From: Acarospora socialis
Lineage: Eukaryota; Ascomycota; Lecanoromycetes; Acarosporales; Acarosporaceae
Reading direction: 5' to 3'
DNA: 64,000 nucleotides
Assembly: GCA_025617375.2 (NCBI GenBank)
Contig: JAMYGW020000001.1
Span: forward strand, 3,534,001 to 3,598,000
Below the pieces are notes generated by a model. It saw nothing but the letters and a program-made list of their open reading frames with translations. It had not been told where the DNA came from and made no database searches. This document shows positions 42,965 through 54,719 of the stretch, one piece after another (the first letter of the stretch is position 1; every line of letters begins with the position of its first letter). Made by a program: the position numbers and the translations under genes.

Positions 42965-44493
42965 CTACGCGTAGATACTGCCCAGATTCTCCTTCTTCTT
43001 CGCCTGCACCTCCGCAATAGCATCGACATAATGCTCGTGCCCGATCTTGACCATCCCCTTCCTCAACGCAATCATGCCCGCCTCCACACAAACAGCCTTC
43101 AACTGCGCGCCCCCAAATTCATCCGTACTCCGCGCCAACTCGGCCCAATTAACGCCCTCATCGACCGTCATCTTCCGACTATGGATCTTCAAGATCTGCG
43201 CCCTGGCCTCCTCGTTCGGCAGCGGGAACTCGATCTTCCGATCGAGACGGCCGGACCGCAGGAGGGCAGGGTCCAGGACGTCGACGCGGTTGGTGGCGGC
43301 GAGGACTTTGACGCGGTCGTCGGACGCGAAGCCGTCGAGCTGGTTGAGGAGCTCGAGCATGGTGCGCTGCACTTCGCGGTCGCCGCTCTTCTCGGAGTCG
43401 AAGCGTTTGGTGCCGACGGCGTCGAGCTCGTCGATGAAGATGATTGAGGGAGCTTTTTCTTTGGCGAGGGCGAAGCAGTCGCGGACGAGCTTGGCGCCGT
43501 CACCGATGAACATCTGTACGAGTTGCGGGCCGGCCAGTTTCAGGAAGGTGGCGTCCGTTTGGGCGGCGCAGGCGCGGGCAAGGAGGGTTTTGCCGGTGCC
43601 GGGTGGGCCATACATTAGGGCTCCTGGGACGGACGTTAGCTCGATGTATACAGACCTGTTGCCGCGTGTGGGTAGATAGTGTACCTTTGGGCGCTTTTAT
43701 GCCGATCTTCTTGAACCGCTCTGCCTCCTTCATCGGCCATACTACCGCCTCGACCAGCTCCTCTATCTGCTTGTCCAATCCTCCAACGTCTGTGTACTTT
43801 TCCGTAGGCTTCTCATCCACCTCCATCGCCTTGACTCTGCTATCATACTCTGCCGGTAGTGTGTCTAGCACCAGGTAAGAATCTTTGTTGACGCCAATCA
43901 GATCGCCAGGCTTGAGCTTCTCGTGATCTACGAGGCCTATAAGAGGGAGGAAGATGGTTTGTCGTGTCGAGGTTTTGATGACTGCGGACTTGCCCACTCG
44001 TGTTGCGTCTAGGTCGATATTGGCGCCTTCTTCGGCAGCTTCTTTCTCCACATCAAGATCTAGGAGCTCCACGACGTTGCCGACAAGGTATGGTAGTTGC
44101 CTTGTAGATCATGATCAGCACCATATGTAAGCCGCAGGAGTCGCAGTCTTCGTCATTCGTAACGTACCTGTTATTCTCGATCTTCTCCAAGTTCTCCTTT
44201 ATCTTCTCCTTCATCGCCGCCTGCTCGTGCGTTAATCGTTGATACTCGCTCTTCATGATCCGCGTGTCGTTGTCGAGTAACCGCTTCCGAGTTATGATGT
44301 CTCTTGTGCTCGAATTTAGGATCTCCGCATCTATTTGGTCCTCTATCTTATCTTCCTGCTTCTTCTCGCCGTCTGCATCCTTCATCTCCGCGTCACCGTT
44401 CTCGTTCGGCTTCTTTCCGTCCTTGCCGCCCTCGTCCTTCTTGTCCTCCTTGCCTTCGCGCTCCATATCGTCGAGGTCTTCTAAGGTCGACAT
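42965..44493 (-). CDS. RPT5: 26S proteasome regulatory ATPase Rpt5 (6A)
   Basis: AAA ATPase of the proteasome base ring; unfolds substrates and opens the 20S gate. Exons 44493-44168, 44100-43685 and 43623-42965 give 466 residues. Introns 44167-44101 (67 bp) and 43684-43624 (61 bp) are GT-AG. The N-terminus is Lys/Glu/Asp-rich, then a coiled coil ([21 protein letters not shown]), the OB domain ([13 protein letters not shown]...), Walker A GPPGTGKT, Walker [10 protein letters not shown], and the second region of homology [29 protein letters not shown]. The last residues SIYA form a hydrophobic-Tyr-X gate-opening motif, as in other Rpt5 proteins. Splices restore [12 protein letters not shown] and [13 protein letters not shown] exactly. 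Confidence 0.97.
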
Positions 44494-45057
44494 GGTTACG
44501 TTTTATCTGTGTGATAATGAAGATAGTGGCAGGGAAAGATTTGGGATAGCTATCGAGTCCTTAGGGCGAGCTTAAAATTGCAGTAATGTGAGGTTGTTTT
44601 GTGATGGCTGTATCTTCTACAGATTCAGAGCTATTAAGAGGTCGAGCTGCTTCGGAGTATATAATATTAGGTAAGCAAGCGCCCCAAGGCTGCCGCAACA
44701 CGCGTAGGTGTTCAACAACGTAGAAATAACTTAATGTTCTTGACTTCGTACGCTCATTATCAGATTGTAACTAAATGGTCTTTCAATTTGATATACAAAC
44801 ATATTAGTGTATGATTTTGTGTGTGTATGATTTAACTGAAGCGGTGAACTCTCCTCAAGACATCAACATTTTCAACACCAAAGCCGTCGTTCTGTTGAAG
44901 ACACCAGATCGGCCAGCAGGACATGGTTCCGCTCAGGACCATTCCTGCCCTCTGGGTGATACTATGACGTCTTCGAATATCAGGATGTAATCACGGAATG
45001 CCAACACATCGCCGCCCAGAGTATAAGATCTAACAACAATGTCTCTACTGACAGAAC
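44494..45057. other. Intergenic region
   Basis: About 0.56 kb between the RPT5 start and the 3' end of the dioxygenase gene; AT-rich around 44750-44840. Nothing else supported. Confidence 0.35.
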
Positions 45058-47163
45058 TCATAACTTCCTCAACACCTCCTCACGACTAAAATTCGTCATA
45101 CGGTACCTGGACATAAAGTCGTCATGGTTGACTGGATAGGATCAGGAGCGGACCTGGGAAGTGATACATGATACAGCTTACTGTAACCACCACACATCCT
45201 CCGCTTCCCAGTAAATGCCGACCGTCCATGAAGCACTCTCCAGTTGTCAAAAACTGCGCATTGTTTAGCATTCTCCTCCCCCGGTGCGCGAGGGGTCATA
45301 CTCAGGGGTCTGCCAGGCTTCAACTGTTCCCAATATTCGCTGGTCTCACTTCTCAAGATTCTTGCCCACATCCTGGCCGCACGGTACCAACGATCAATAT
45401 CGTCCAGTTTGCTCCAGTGGTCCATGGTAGCCCTGTCGTCATTGTTCCATCGCACTTGGTACAGTTTCCCAGTGACAGGATGCTCGTTCAATACTGGACG
45501 TGGTGTACTAGGCTGGATGCTGATGCCTTCATTACCGCTCGAATGGGTGGGCACCGGCGTGGAGCGCAAAAGATCATAAGCTTCTGGAGATTGCTCCTTA
45601 AGGATGGCAGCGGCACGGAACCCATCAACGAGCAACGATGCGCCTCCGTCGCCGTCGGTGTGGGATAGCAAATGGAACATCTGCAAGCCAGCTGGATCCG
45701 TAAAGTATGTTGTGTCGGTATGAGCTCCTAGTGCGAGCGAGGTATAAGCCGTATCCTTCAAGGAAAGATCCGATGTGAAATCCCAGAATCCGCCTAGAAC
45801 ATAGTGAGTATCAATCAGACCGATAGACGGTTATCAGTCCATACCGTAGTGCGTTACACGTATGAACGCTATGCGCTCAAGCAGCTCCTGGGTTGCCTCT
45901 GGGGTCGGGGGACAGCCATCGACATAGCAAAACCCGTATTGCCGCTAGAAGGATCAGTGAATGGAAGGACGAAAAGGTAGTTCAGGTGTCCAATACAATC
46001 TTGGATGTCCAATGTTTGACTCCTTCCTCCGAAGCCATAACATCTTGGTAGGATACTGTCGGAGGAGATTTCTTAATCTCAGAACCCCAGTGAACCAGAC
46101 TTCCAGAGTCAGCAACAACAGTCAATGGGAGAGACGAATACTTACTCGAAGGGCTTCTGAACGTTCCCTGTAGTACGACTATCGCCCATGAGTTCTCCTT
46201 TTATGCCATGTAATTGCAGCCAGTTCCACTCGTAGAAACTATGATGACCACCATGACTCCCTGCTACAGCTTAACAGGTTGAGGGTTAACATGAGAAGAA
46301 TACCAACAAGTTATGTGAAGACCGTCGTCACTATAATTCAAACTCTGTGCACGCAAATCATTTGGAATCTACAATCGGATGTCAGCCAAGGCTCTTGGAG
46401 GGATGAATCTTGGACAGATCTCTTTTAGGAGTCTTCTGGCTTTCATCTGCCTCTTGGTGTCAAGTAAAGGAAAGTAGCAAGGAGTTGGAGACGATAGCCC
46501 CGTGTTAGCCCTAAATCATCCCTCTCGATGGCTACCATAGCTGGGAGAATTTTTATTTTCTTGTAAGAGGTCCATGCAAGAGACTCCACAACAAGCGGAG
46601 AATGAACACTTACAGCAAAAGTATTAACTAGGCGCTGCTTCGTCTCCTCGTGTTGACAGTTTTTGCATTGGCAGTGGTCTCTAGATACGCGACCATTCAG
46701 TCGGCTGCGGTGGTCAATCGATCTGACATTTACCTCAGCCAGAAACTATGACTGTTGGTTCAAGAGACATAAGACCAGATATACACGAAGTAAGTTGAGG
46801 ATCAGTGTTGACGTACTAGGTTGAACTCCTGCCATCGTTCCAGCCTACGGAGATGGCCTTGTCACTCGCACAGACGGTAGTGCTGGGTCGAGGAACGACA
46901 TTAGATGGGAGACGCTCCGACTGCTTTACATCTAGAGCAGCAGCAGTGTTCTGATACGGATATTAGATTCGACGCTTTTGGATGCTGGTCATTGAGTTGG
47001 GAAAGCGTACGACGCAACGCCGGGAGGGGTTGGCCCTGCTTAAGCGCGAGAAGCTCCTGTAGTGAGGGGAGCCCTTCACAGATTGACAACCTTCAAACAA
47101 AGGTCTGCTCACTACCAAACGTAGCAATGACCTGCCTAGCAAAGATTCAGTCTTCAAAGCCAT
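45058..47163 (-). CDS. Trimethyllysine dioxygenase, carnitine biosynthesis
   Basis: Fe(II)/2-oxoglutarate enzyme that hydroxylates N6-trimethyllysine, the first step of carnitine synthesis; mitochondrial. Ten exons keep one frame over 484 residues: 47163-46974, 46931-46817, 46751-46734 (18 bp), 46680-46614, 46368-46308, 46260-46146, 46099-45997, 45944-45845, 45793-45182, 45131-45058. The first exon is a basic presequence. Then come the N-terminal Cys-rich domain (FWLRDHCQCKNCQHEETKQR), HHSFYEWNWLQLHG, YGFCYVDGCPPTP, GGFWDF, iron ligands His281 and Asp283 (HTDTTYF) and His445 (NWRVLHGRSAFTGKRRMCGGY). The end is RYRMTNFSREEVLRKL. The CGGYINHDDF block separates it from butyrobetaine dioxygenase. 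The first splice (donor CGTCGAA, 42 bp intron) is the weakest. Intron 4 (46613-46369) is unusually long at 245 bp. Confidence 0.93.
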
Positions 47164-47469
47164 ATTGATTCTGGATGTCGTTTAAGATCATTGTCAAAGT
47201 ATCCGAGGTACTGTACTTGTAGGAACTCAGAGGTAGTGATCGTGATTGGTACTAGTACATATAGCGTTTCCTTTCATCCTTAGATACAGACAAAACCTGA
47301 AATGTTGGTACCTTCGGCGTCTTGACTGGTATTACATTGCTTCTGATAGCAAACTTGGCAAACTTAATGATTTCCGGGATACGTTTCAGCACAATCTTGC
47401 AGGTTACTGCTGCCGCTTGTATTTGCAGTCACAAAGTTTACGATTGATGTCAAGACATAGAGAATTGCT
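47164..47469. other. Short intergenic region
   Basis: 306 bp between the hydratase stop codon and the dioxygenase start. Both genes run on the minus strand, so this is 3' UTR of the hydratase plus promoter of the dioxygenase. No distinct element seen. Confidence 0.35.
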
Positions 47470-48626
47470 TTACAGCTTGCTCTTCTCGCCGACACACTTC
47501 ATCAGCGCCCTACCGTTACTCAAAACCACTTTCTTACCCTCCACTCTCGTTATAAACCTCACCTCTTCCCATCCGTCCTTGATGTCACCGGTCCTCCACA
47601 TCTCCGTCACCAGCTTATCCCCAGGTATTACTGGCGCAGCGAATCTCGCTTGAAACTCTTTAATATTTGCTGGATCGCTGCCTCCGAGTTCCTGCAAAAG
47701 CCCATGACACGCGCTATTCCAGCTGAACAGGCCATGCATAATGGCGCCACCAAAACCCATCTTCTGACCTGGTTCAGGGGTTGCGTGAAGTGGATTGTAG
47801 TCCCCATTCAGTCTGTAGCATCTTTAGAACATAGTAAATGAACCGAGGTTCGGGGATGACCGGCGTACCTATAGAGTAGAGCGGACTCTTTCTTTGTCTG
47901 CAGCGTATGGACAGCATCAGGTTTCTTGCCCTCGGGCGGAGGGTAGTTCACGGTAGCCGGGCCTAATACACCTCCGTCAATCTCAACCGCGTTGTGCATT
48001 TCGAAATCCTCACCCTTCGGGCCACCCCAATTTCCTTGTCCAACGAAGAAACCACTGCCCACCGCTCTGGCGTAAACATCCCCTCCCTTCTCCACCAGCA
48101 GTTGCTCCGTCTCCACCACCGTGCCTGGCTTTCCCTTATCATATACACCAAGAACTTTGGATCTTATTTCGAAAGTCTTGCCTGCGCTCGTCGGAGGTAG
48201 CGGCTTCAAGAATGTTATGGATCTCTGGCCATCGACGACACGGCGGGAGTCGAGCTTCGGAACACCTGGTATAGGAGTAGCACTGGAACGGGCATAGAAG
48301 TCTATGACTTCTTGATCGGTGTGTTTGAAAGCTGGAGCTGATGGTCAATGGAACCGTACTGGAACCGTACTGGAACCGGAGCTAAGCGGTTGCATGTGCT
48401 TACGAAGGATGATTGGGTAGGTAGGGAAGACTTGGAAGTTTGGATGAAGCTCCTATGAAAGAGTCAGAAGAACGTCTATAGCAGTAGCGATGGCTGAGTG
48501 ATATACATATAAGAAATGTAATTCGTCAGCTGTCGCCCCGATGCTGTTGGCGAAGAGCAGCACATCCCGCTTGAGCCAAGAAACCTCCTGCGGCGGATAT
48601 TCAAATCCGGCTCCTGGCCCAGACAT
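47470..48626 (-). CDS. Peroxisomal enoyl-CoA hydratase 2 (MaoC-like)
   Basis: Hydrates trans-2-enoyl-CoA to (3R)-hydroxyacyl-CoA in peroxisomal beta-oxidation. Exons 48626-48507, 48452-48404, 48331-47869 and 47812-47470 give 324 residues with three GT-AG introns (54, 72 and 56 bp). The double hot-dog layout is clear: the N-terminal half includes FYARSSATPIPGVPKLDSRR. The C-terminal half carries the hydratase-2 signature YRLNGDYNPLHATPEPG with catalytic Asp215 and His220, restored by the last splice. The final three residues are SKL, a type 1 peroxisomal targeting signal. It corresponds to the hydratase part of yeast Fox2, without the dehydrogenase domains. Intron 2 contains two and a half copies of GGTTCCAGTAC. 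It sits directly upstream of the carnitine-synthesis gene on the same strand. Confidence 0.92.
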
Positions 48627-49692
48627 TGTATATATTCAAATAAGTTATAATAAACTGGTATGAACAGAACGGCAGATTGTATATGCTTCCAATTGACAGA
48701 TCTGATGATAGCTGATGCGGGGCCATCTGGGGGACGAGCTACGAGCTGCTAGCCCTCGCTTCAACGTGCCGAGGTTCAGCCCGAGTAGAGTCAACTATAC
48801 AGGTGTACGAAGGCGGTTGACAGAATTCTTCGCCAGTCCCAAGACTTTACGACTGACGACAAAGTAGTCAAGAAAGTCCCCGTACTTAGCTGAGACTAGG
48901 TGTAACAGCTGCTTCTGGGGTACTCCAGCTTTATTAGTCCTCATTCAGCAACAGTCGAAGGTCTTTGCTGCAAGAATATGTTGTTCTTCTTGTGAGCCTA
49001 TGTAAAATGATCAAGCTGGGGGGTGGCGAGCAATTTTGTCAACCGCCTTCGTACCTGATATAATAGCACAGACTAGACACTATCCTACGACAACCTTTCT
49101 TTTCCTTCTGAAGTCCTTCACATGGGTCCGTCATTGGGGAAAGGATGACTCAACGAATATGTATGAGGCTCATGTGTTCTTTATACATACATCTCCTTCA
49201 GTCACCGCCTGATGCCATACGAACAACTACGAGTACCGCCTACGTAATTCATAACATATTCCCAATACTTCAAGGAAGTCCTTGATTATTGATCATTTGG
49301 TTTGTTTTGTTTCACGAATTGACAGTGGCAGTGAGTCTTGGCCAGTACGGATCTCGGGCGCAGTTCTGTGCCGTGCCAGTCATTATACCGCATATGCAAG
49401 TAAGCATATGGGATCCTGGATTGAACCTCACCGGGTGACGGTGCAGACTTTTAGAAGAGATGCCGAATTACGCTTCTTCTTAAAGGAAGGCTGTCGCGTC
49501 CCATTACTACGTAGACATACGCTCTATGAGCGCCATTGCTTTGTTTAGGCCGCCTGCAAGCAGGGCTCGGTTCTCTTAACAGCTTCCTTACCTCTTTTTA
49601 AGCTGATAATCTTCTTGTTGCGATCGTCTTAGAGTAATATCTTTCTCTATTCAAATTCAGAGCGAGCCTCATAAATACTTCTTTATACAAAT
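48627..49692. other. Divergent intergenic region
   Basis: About 1.1 kb between the hydratase and the lipase-like gene, transcribed apart. The sequence CAACCGCCTTCGTACA/C occurs on opposite strands near 48807-48822 and 49038-49053, giving a small inverted pair about 230 bp apart. No gene supported. Confidence 0.4.
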
Positions 49693-50871
49693 ATGCGGTC
49701 TCTTCGTCACCTAGGGGTCCTCCTCTCTGTCGCCCTGAGTGTCCTATATGTCTCAACACAGTCAACACCAGCTGCCATTGAGCTGCCGACCCTCCCAGGC
49801 CCTTATACTGTAGGGCAGAGACGCGTCGAGGTTGTCGATTCTGGCCGGCTCGACCCTCTGGCCCCGACTCCTCAGCCTCGTGCTTTGATGTTGACACTCT
49901 GGTACCCTCTCGATCCTAGGACCACTTCAGGCCTCGTCCCGGCACCCTATTTCGCCGCCAATGCGTCTCGCTATCTCGAATCCGCATACCAGCTCCCAAA
50001 TGGGAGCATTAACAGCATCATTACTCACGCCTTCCTCAACGGAACAGCTTTTCATCCTACCCTGTCCAATGATCGCGCTCTTCCAGTTCTGGTCTTCTCG
50101 CCCGGATTCGGTGCTCCTGCCGCTTTATACAGCTTCTTCGCCGCTGCGCTCGCGTCTTGGGGCTACACTGTCGTTGGAATAGATCATCCCTACGACTCCG
50201 ACCCTGTTGAGTTCCCAGATGGCCACCTTGTCCACACCTCTGCTGCCTTAGCCGATCCTTCAACCGACACGATGTCCTCATTAATCCGCGGCGCAGACGC
50301 TATGTTTGTAGCATCCCAGATCACACTCAAGAATCTTGCCTGCTGGCTGCCATGTTTCGGTACGCTTGAAAATGCACAAAGCCCTTGCTCCGTGAAACTG
50401 GGCATATTCGGACATTCGAAAGGAGGATCAACTGCTGCACTAGCGATGCAGAACACTAGCACCCCATATCGCGCCGCTTGTGCTTTCGACGGCACCTTCT
50501 CCGGTACCAACACCACAGGCTTCCACGGACCTTTCCTCTACGAAGCCGCCAAACCTTCAGAACTACACAACTCGACGGTGGACGTGTGGCCCAAGATCAT
50601 CGGCTGGAAAGAAGCGATTCAGATCAACAGCACGAGCCATAACGACTTCACCGATCTGGCGGCAATTGTCCCTCAGCTTTCGGGCACAGGCTTGGCGGAG
50701 ACGTTCAAGGGACTGCTGAGCAGTCCGGATGCGAACAGAACGATGCACACTATGGTTGCTTATGCGAAAGCATTCTTCGACTTTACGTTGCTGGGAACGA
50801 AGGAGAAGGACACGATACTACACGATTTCTCCCAGTATCCGGAGGTCTCCCTCGTGTTTCCGCAGGAGTAA
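49693..50871 (+). CDS. Secreted PAF-acetylhydrolase-like alpha/beta hydrolase
   Basis: Probable extracellular lipase/esterase of the platelet-activating-factor acetylhydrolase (isoform II) family. Single exon, 392 residues. A signal peptide spans residues 1 to ~22 (LGVLLSVALSVLYVSTQS). The strand-helix landmarks are TLWYPLD, ALPVLVFSPGFGAPAALYS and YTVVGIDHPYDSDPVEFPDG. The nucleophile elbow is GHSKGG (Ser242; GHSFGG is more usual). The probable triad partners are Asp266 (CAFDGTF) and His316 (STSHNDF). Several N-glycosylation sequons (NGS, NGT, NST, NTT) support export. The substrate in fungi is unknown. Confidence 0.87.
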   Translation: MRSLRHLGVLLSVALSVLYVSTQSTPAAIELPTLPGPYTVGQRRVEVVDSGRLDPLAPTPQPRALMLTLWYPLDPRTTSGLVPAPYFAANASRYLESAYQLPNGSINSIITHAFLNGTAFHPTLSNDRALPVLVFSPGFGAPAALYSFFAAALASWGYTVVGIDHPYDSDPVEFPDGHLVHTSAALADPSTDTMSSLIRGADAMFVASQITLKNLACWLPCFGTLENAQSPCSVKLGIFGHSKGGSTAALAMQNTSTPYRAACAFDGTFSGTNTTGFHGPFLYEAAKPSELHNSTVDVWPKIIGWKEAIQINSTSHNDFTDLAAIVPQLSGTGLAETFKGLLSSPDANRTMHTMVAYAKAFFDFTLLGTKEKDTILHDFSQYPEVSLVFPQE

Positions 50872-51445
50872 CAAGATCCCGTTGCGTCGAGAGTTACAGC
50901 TCTATCGGAACATCATGACTTTTGTGGGCTCACTTTGTATGACTCAGGCGTACACCACTGTCCAATTAGATATACCATATCCAGAGTTTAGTATGAATAT
51001 CTACAAATCCTAAACTTGTCTGTTTATCCGTCAATGAAGGCGTTGTTGACTTTTCGGCAGCGTCATGAATCTGACCGCCAGCCCTATCGGATGAGTCATA
51101 CATGCAAAATCCAACCGTTCAGCGCTGCCCCGCAGCAGCGAAACCAGTCGCATGAGATAACAAGCACTTTTATTCATACACATACTTCCCAAGTCCCAGA
51201 CCTTGAGCGCTTGTAATTAGCCTTAGATGGATATGCGTCCCCTCAAAATGCGTCATCACGCCGCAAGAGTCACCCCAGTGCCCCACCACCTTCAGCTCCG
51301 CCTAGCCCTGCAACCACCTCCGGCGCCCTCCATCAACATATAACGCCACCCACATCCCTTCCCCTCCTCCTCCAACCAAATCCCCTTTCTACCGCACAAA
51401 CTCCACCCACTCTCCACCACCACAACCAAAAAACCCCAAAGAGAA
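50872..51445. other. Intergenic region
   Basis: About 0.57 kb between two plus-strand genes. The last 200 bp is very C-rich on the plus strand, as is common for a pyrimidine-rich promoter/leader. No gene supported. Confidence 0.35.
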
Positions 51446-52222
51446 ATGGAACCCATCTACTTCCACACCGCCTCCCACTTCCTCTCCCAATGGCACCCCT
51501 CCCCCTTCACGTCCCCCGCCCACCCCTCCATCACCTTCCACACCGCCGAACAATACATGATGTACCGCAAAGCGCTCCTCTTCCGCGACGCCGCCACCGC
51601 CGCTCAGATCCTGACCACCAGCAAACCCGGCGCGCAGAAGAAGCTCGGTAGGCAGGTCAAGGGGTTCGATGAGAAGGTCTGGGAGCGGGAGAGGGAAGGG
51701 ATCGTCGAGGAGGGGAATTGGTGTAAGTTTATGTTTCCGGTGGAGGGGGGGAAAGTGAAAGAGGGGGGAGGGGGGGAGAGTTTGAGGGAGAGGTTGGTGA
51801 GCACGGGGGGGAGGGAGTTGGTTGAGGTGAGTGCGAGGACGTGGTGGGCGGGTAGGGGGATAAGGAAGGAAGGGGAGATTAGGGCTGATGTGAGGGGTGT
51901 GGGGTAGGCGTCGCCGAGGGATCGGATTTGGGGGGTCGGGTTTGGTGCGGATAGGGCGGAGGCGAATAGAAGGGATTGGGGGCAGAATTTGTTGGGGAAG
52001 GCGGTGATGAGGGTGAGGGAGAGGATTGTGGCGGAGGCGAAGGGGAAGGAGGAGGAGAAGGAGGAGGAGAAGGAGGAGGAGGAGGAGAAGGAGGAGAACG
52101 AGAACGAGAACGAGAAAGGGAACGGGAAGGGAGAGGTGAGGGAGGAGGAGAAGAAGGAGGATGAGAAGGAGAAGGGCAAGAGGAAAGAGAAGGGTAAGGG
52201 GAAAGGAGAGGGCAAACGGTGA
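51446..52222 (+). CDS. NADAR-domain protein (YbiA/DUF1768 family)
   Basis: NADAR proteins act on ADP-ribose or riboflavin-related N-glycosidic bonds; bacterial members remove ADP-ribose from guanine or break down flavin intermediates. Exons 51446-51826 and 51908-52222, joined across an 81 bp GT-AG intron (51827-51907, phase 0), give 231 residues. The domain covers residues ~3-165: YFHTASHFLSQWHPSPF, TFHTAEQYMMYRKALLF, KKLGRQVKGFDEKVWEREREGIVEEGNWCKF, ELVE|ASPRDRIWGVGFG and RDWGQNLLGKAVMRVRERI. The splice restores the highly conserved ELVEASPRDRIWGVG. After it comes a ~65-residue tail made almost only of Lys, Glu, Gly and Asn, which matches a purine-only DNA tract. The substrate of the fungal enzyme is unknown. 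Confidence 0.9.
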
Positions 52223-52619
52223 GCATCCTTGACGATGCGGAGCTAGTCTTTATGGAGCTTTCCAAGCACTATGCATCAATCCTTGGAAAGCGAGACTTAC
52301 AGCTACGATGGTCTTGCATGAAGGACTGTTGCTGATGGTGGCTTCAAGCTTGCCACAAAATTGGTGCGTGTGAAGAATCTAAGATGATGGCCCTGTCTGG
52401 ATTCGAGTTCTCGAATTACATCAAAGATGTGAAAAACCTATAAACATGAAATCTAGGCCGTTTCATGCCTCTATCGATTATCGTCACCATGCCATGCCCC
52501 AGATTCTGATTCGTACATGCGCTAAAACTAGAGGTGGAAATACTCGAAGATCGACGCCGATTAACACCTTGCGATGATTTAGCTGTTGAAGTGGGGAGGC
52601 TGAGCATTGAGTTGTGGCC
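52223..52619. other. Convergent intergenic region
   Basis: About 0.4 kb between two convergent genes. A short inverted pair (TCCAAGCAC / TCCTTGGAAAG) lies near 52259-52290. Nothing else. Confidence 0.3.
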
Positions 52620-53963
<1,344 letters not shown>

Positions 53964-54394
53964 ATTGTATAATGCAAGGCACTCTGGAGAAGTAATTGCA
54001 GTTGGACCTACGCTACCCCTGTCACGGTAAGATTTACAAATAGACCTGATGTTGAAGGAACGAAGAGCAGCGGCGCATTGAGGTATTGTCCGTTTCAGCA
54101 GTGCGTGAGTGAGCTACACTTTTTCGTGATTGCGCTAACAGCCGCTTGGACCCTGAAAGTCCAGACCTTGAGGTACGGGTGTAGAATTCAATCTACAACG
54201 GATCTCATCTCATACGTGCAACCGACAGTGCGTCCTAAAGTTTCCTAGAGCGTTGAAGCTAAATATATTGTCGATGTGGCATATTCCAGCAAACACTGGC
54301 CAGAGCCAGTGTTTGCCCTAGATACCAAATGGGCATCACTACAAAAGCCGATATCTAACAAAATAAGCAAAATTTAGGACATCACCATTCACTC
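53964..54394. other. Divergent intergenic region
   Basis: About 0.43 kb between HMT1 and the tRNA gene. An imperfect palindrome, CACTGGCCAGAGCCAGTG, lies near 54295-54312. No gene supported. Confidence 0.35.
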
Positions 54395-54476
54395 GGGCTT
54401 GTAACTCAGGGGTAGAGTGCTCGCTTTGCATGTCTATATGTGCGAGAAGTCTTGGGTTCAAATCCCAACTGGTCCA
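54395..54476 (+). tRNA. tRNA-Ala (anticodon TGC), with short intron
   Basis: A box TAACTCAGGGGTAGAGTG and B box GGTTCAAATCC are intact. The anticodon stem CTCGC/GCGAG closes a loop with anticodon TGC after TT. The loop carries 10 extra bases (TGTCTATATG) directly after the base 3' of the anticodon, the canonical intron position. The acceptor stem has the alanine identity pair G3:U70 but shows a U6:U67 mismatch and a U5:G68 wobble. The D stem has ACTC/GAGT in place of the common GCTC/GAGC, so pairing is kept. A T-run (GATTTTTGG) just downstream can end Pol III transcription. Confidence 0.9.
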
Positions 54477-54719
54477 GATTTTTGGCACCTTTTTGGATCT
54501 TCAATTGTCTGCTCGTCTCAAAATGTCTCGATTCCTCTTCTTTTTGTTTTTGGAACCCTCAAATTCGGTCCTGGATTATTTGGTGACTTATGAGTGGTTT
54601 GTTTACAATAGTGCCTGGGGTATTATATACGCGGTTAGTTCCGTTGTGTTGTCGCTTTCACACTCGTACCTAAGGTAACTTATCAATGCGATGTTGGAGT
54701 CTGTTTTGAAGAAATAGAT

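Noticed and set aside
51604-52265. Minus-strand Ser/Pro/Phe-rich frames opposite the NADAR gene
   Set aside because: Antisense shadows of a purine-rich coding strand.
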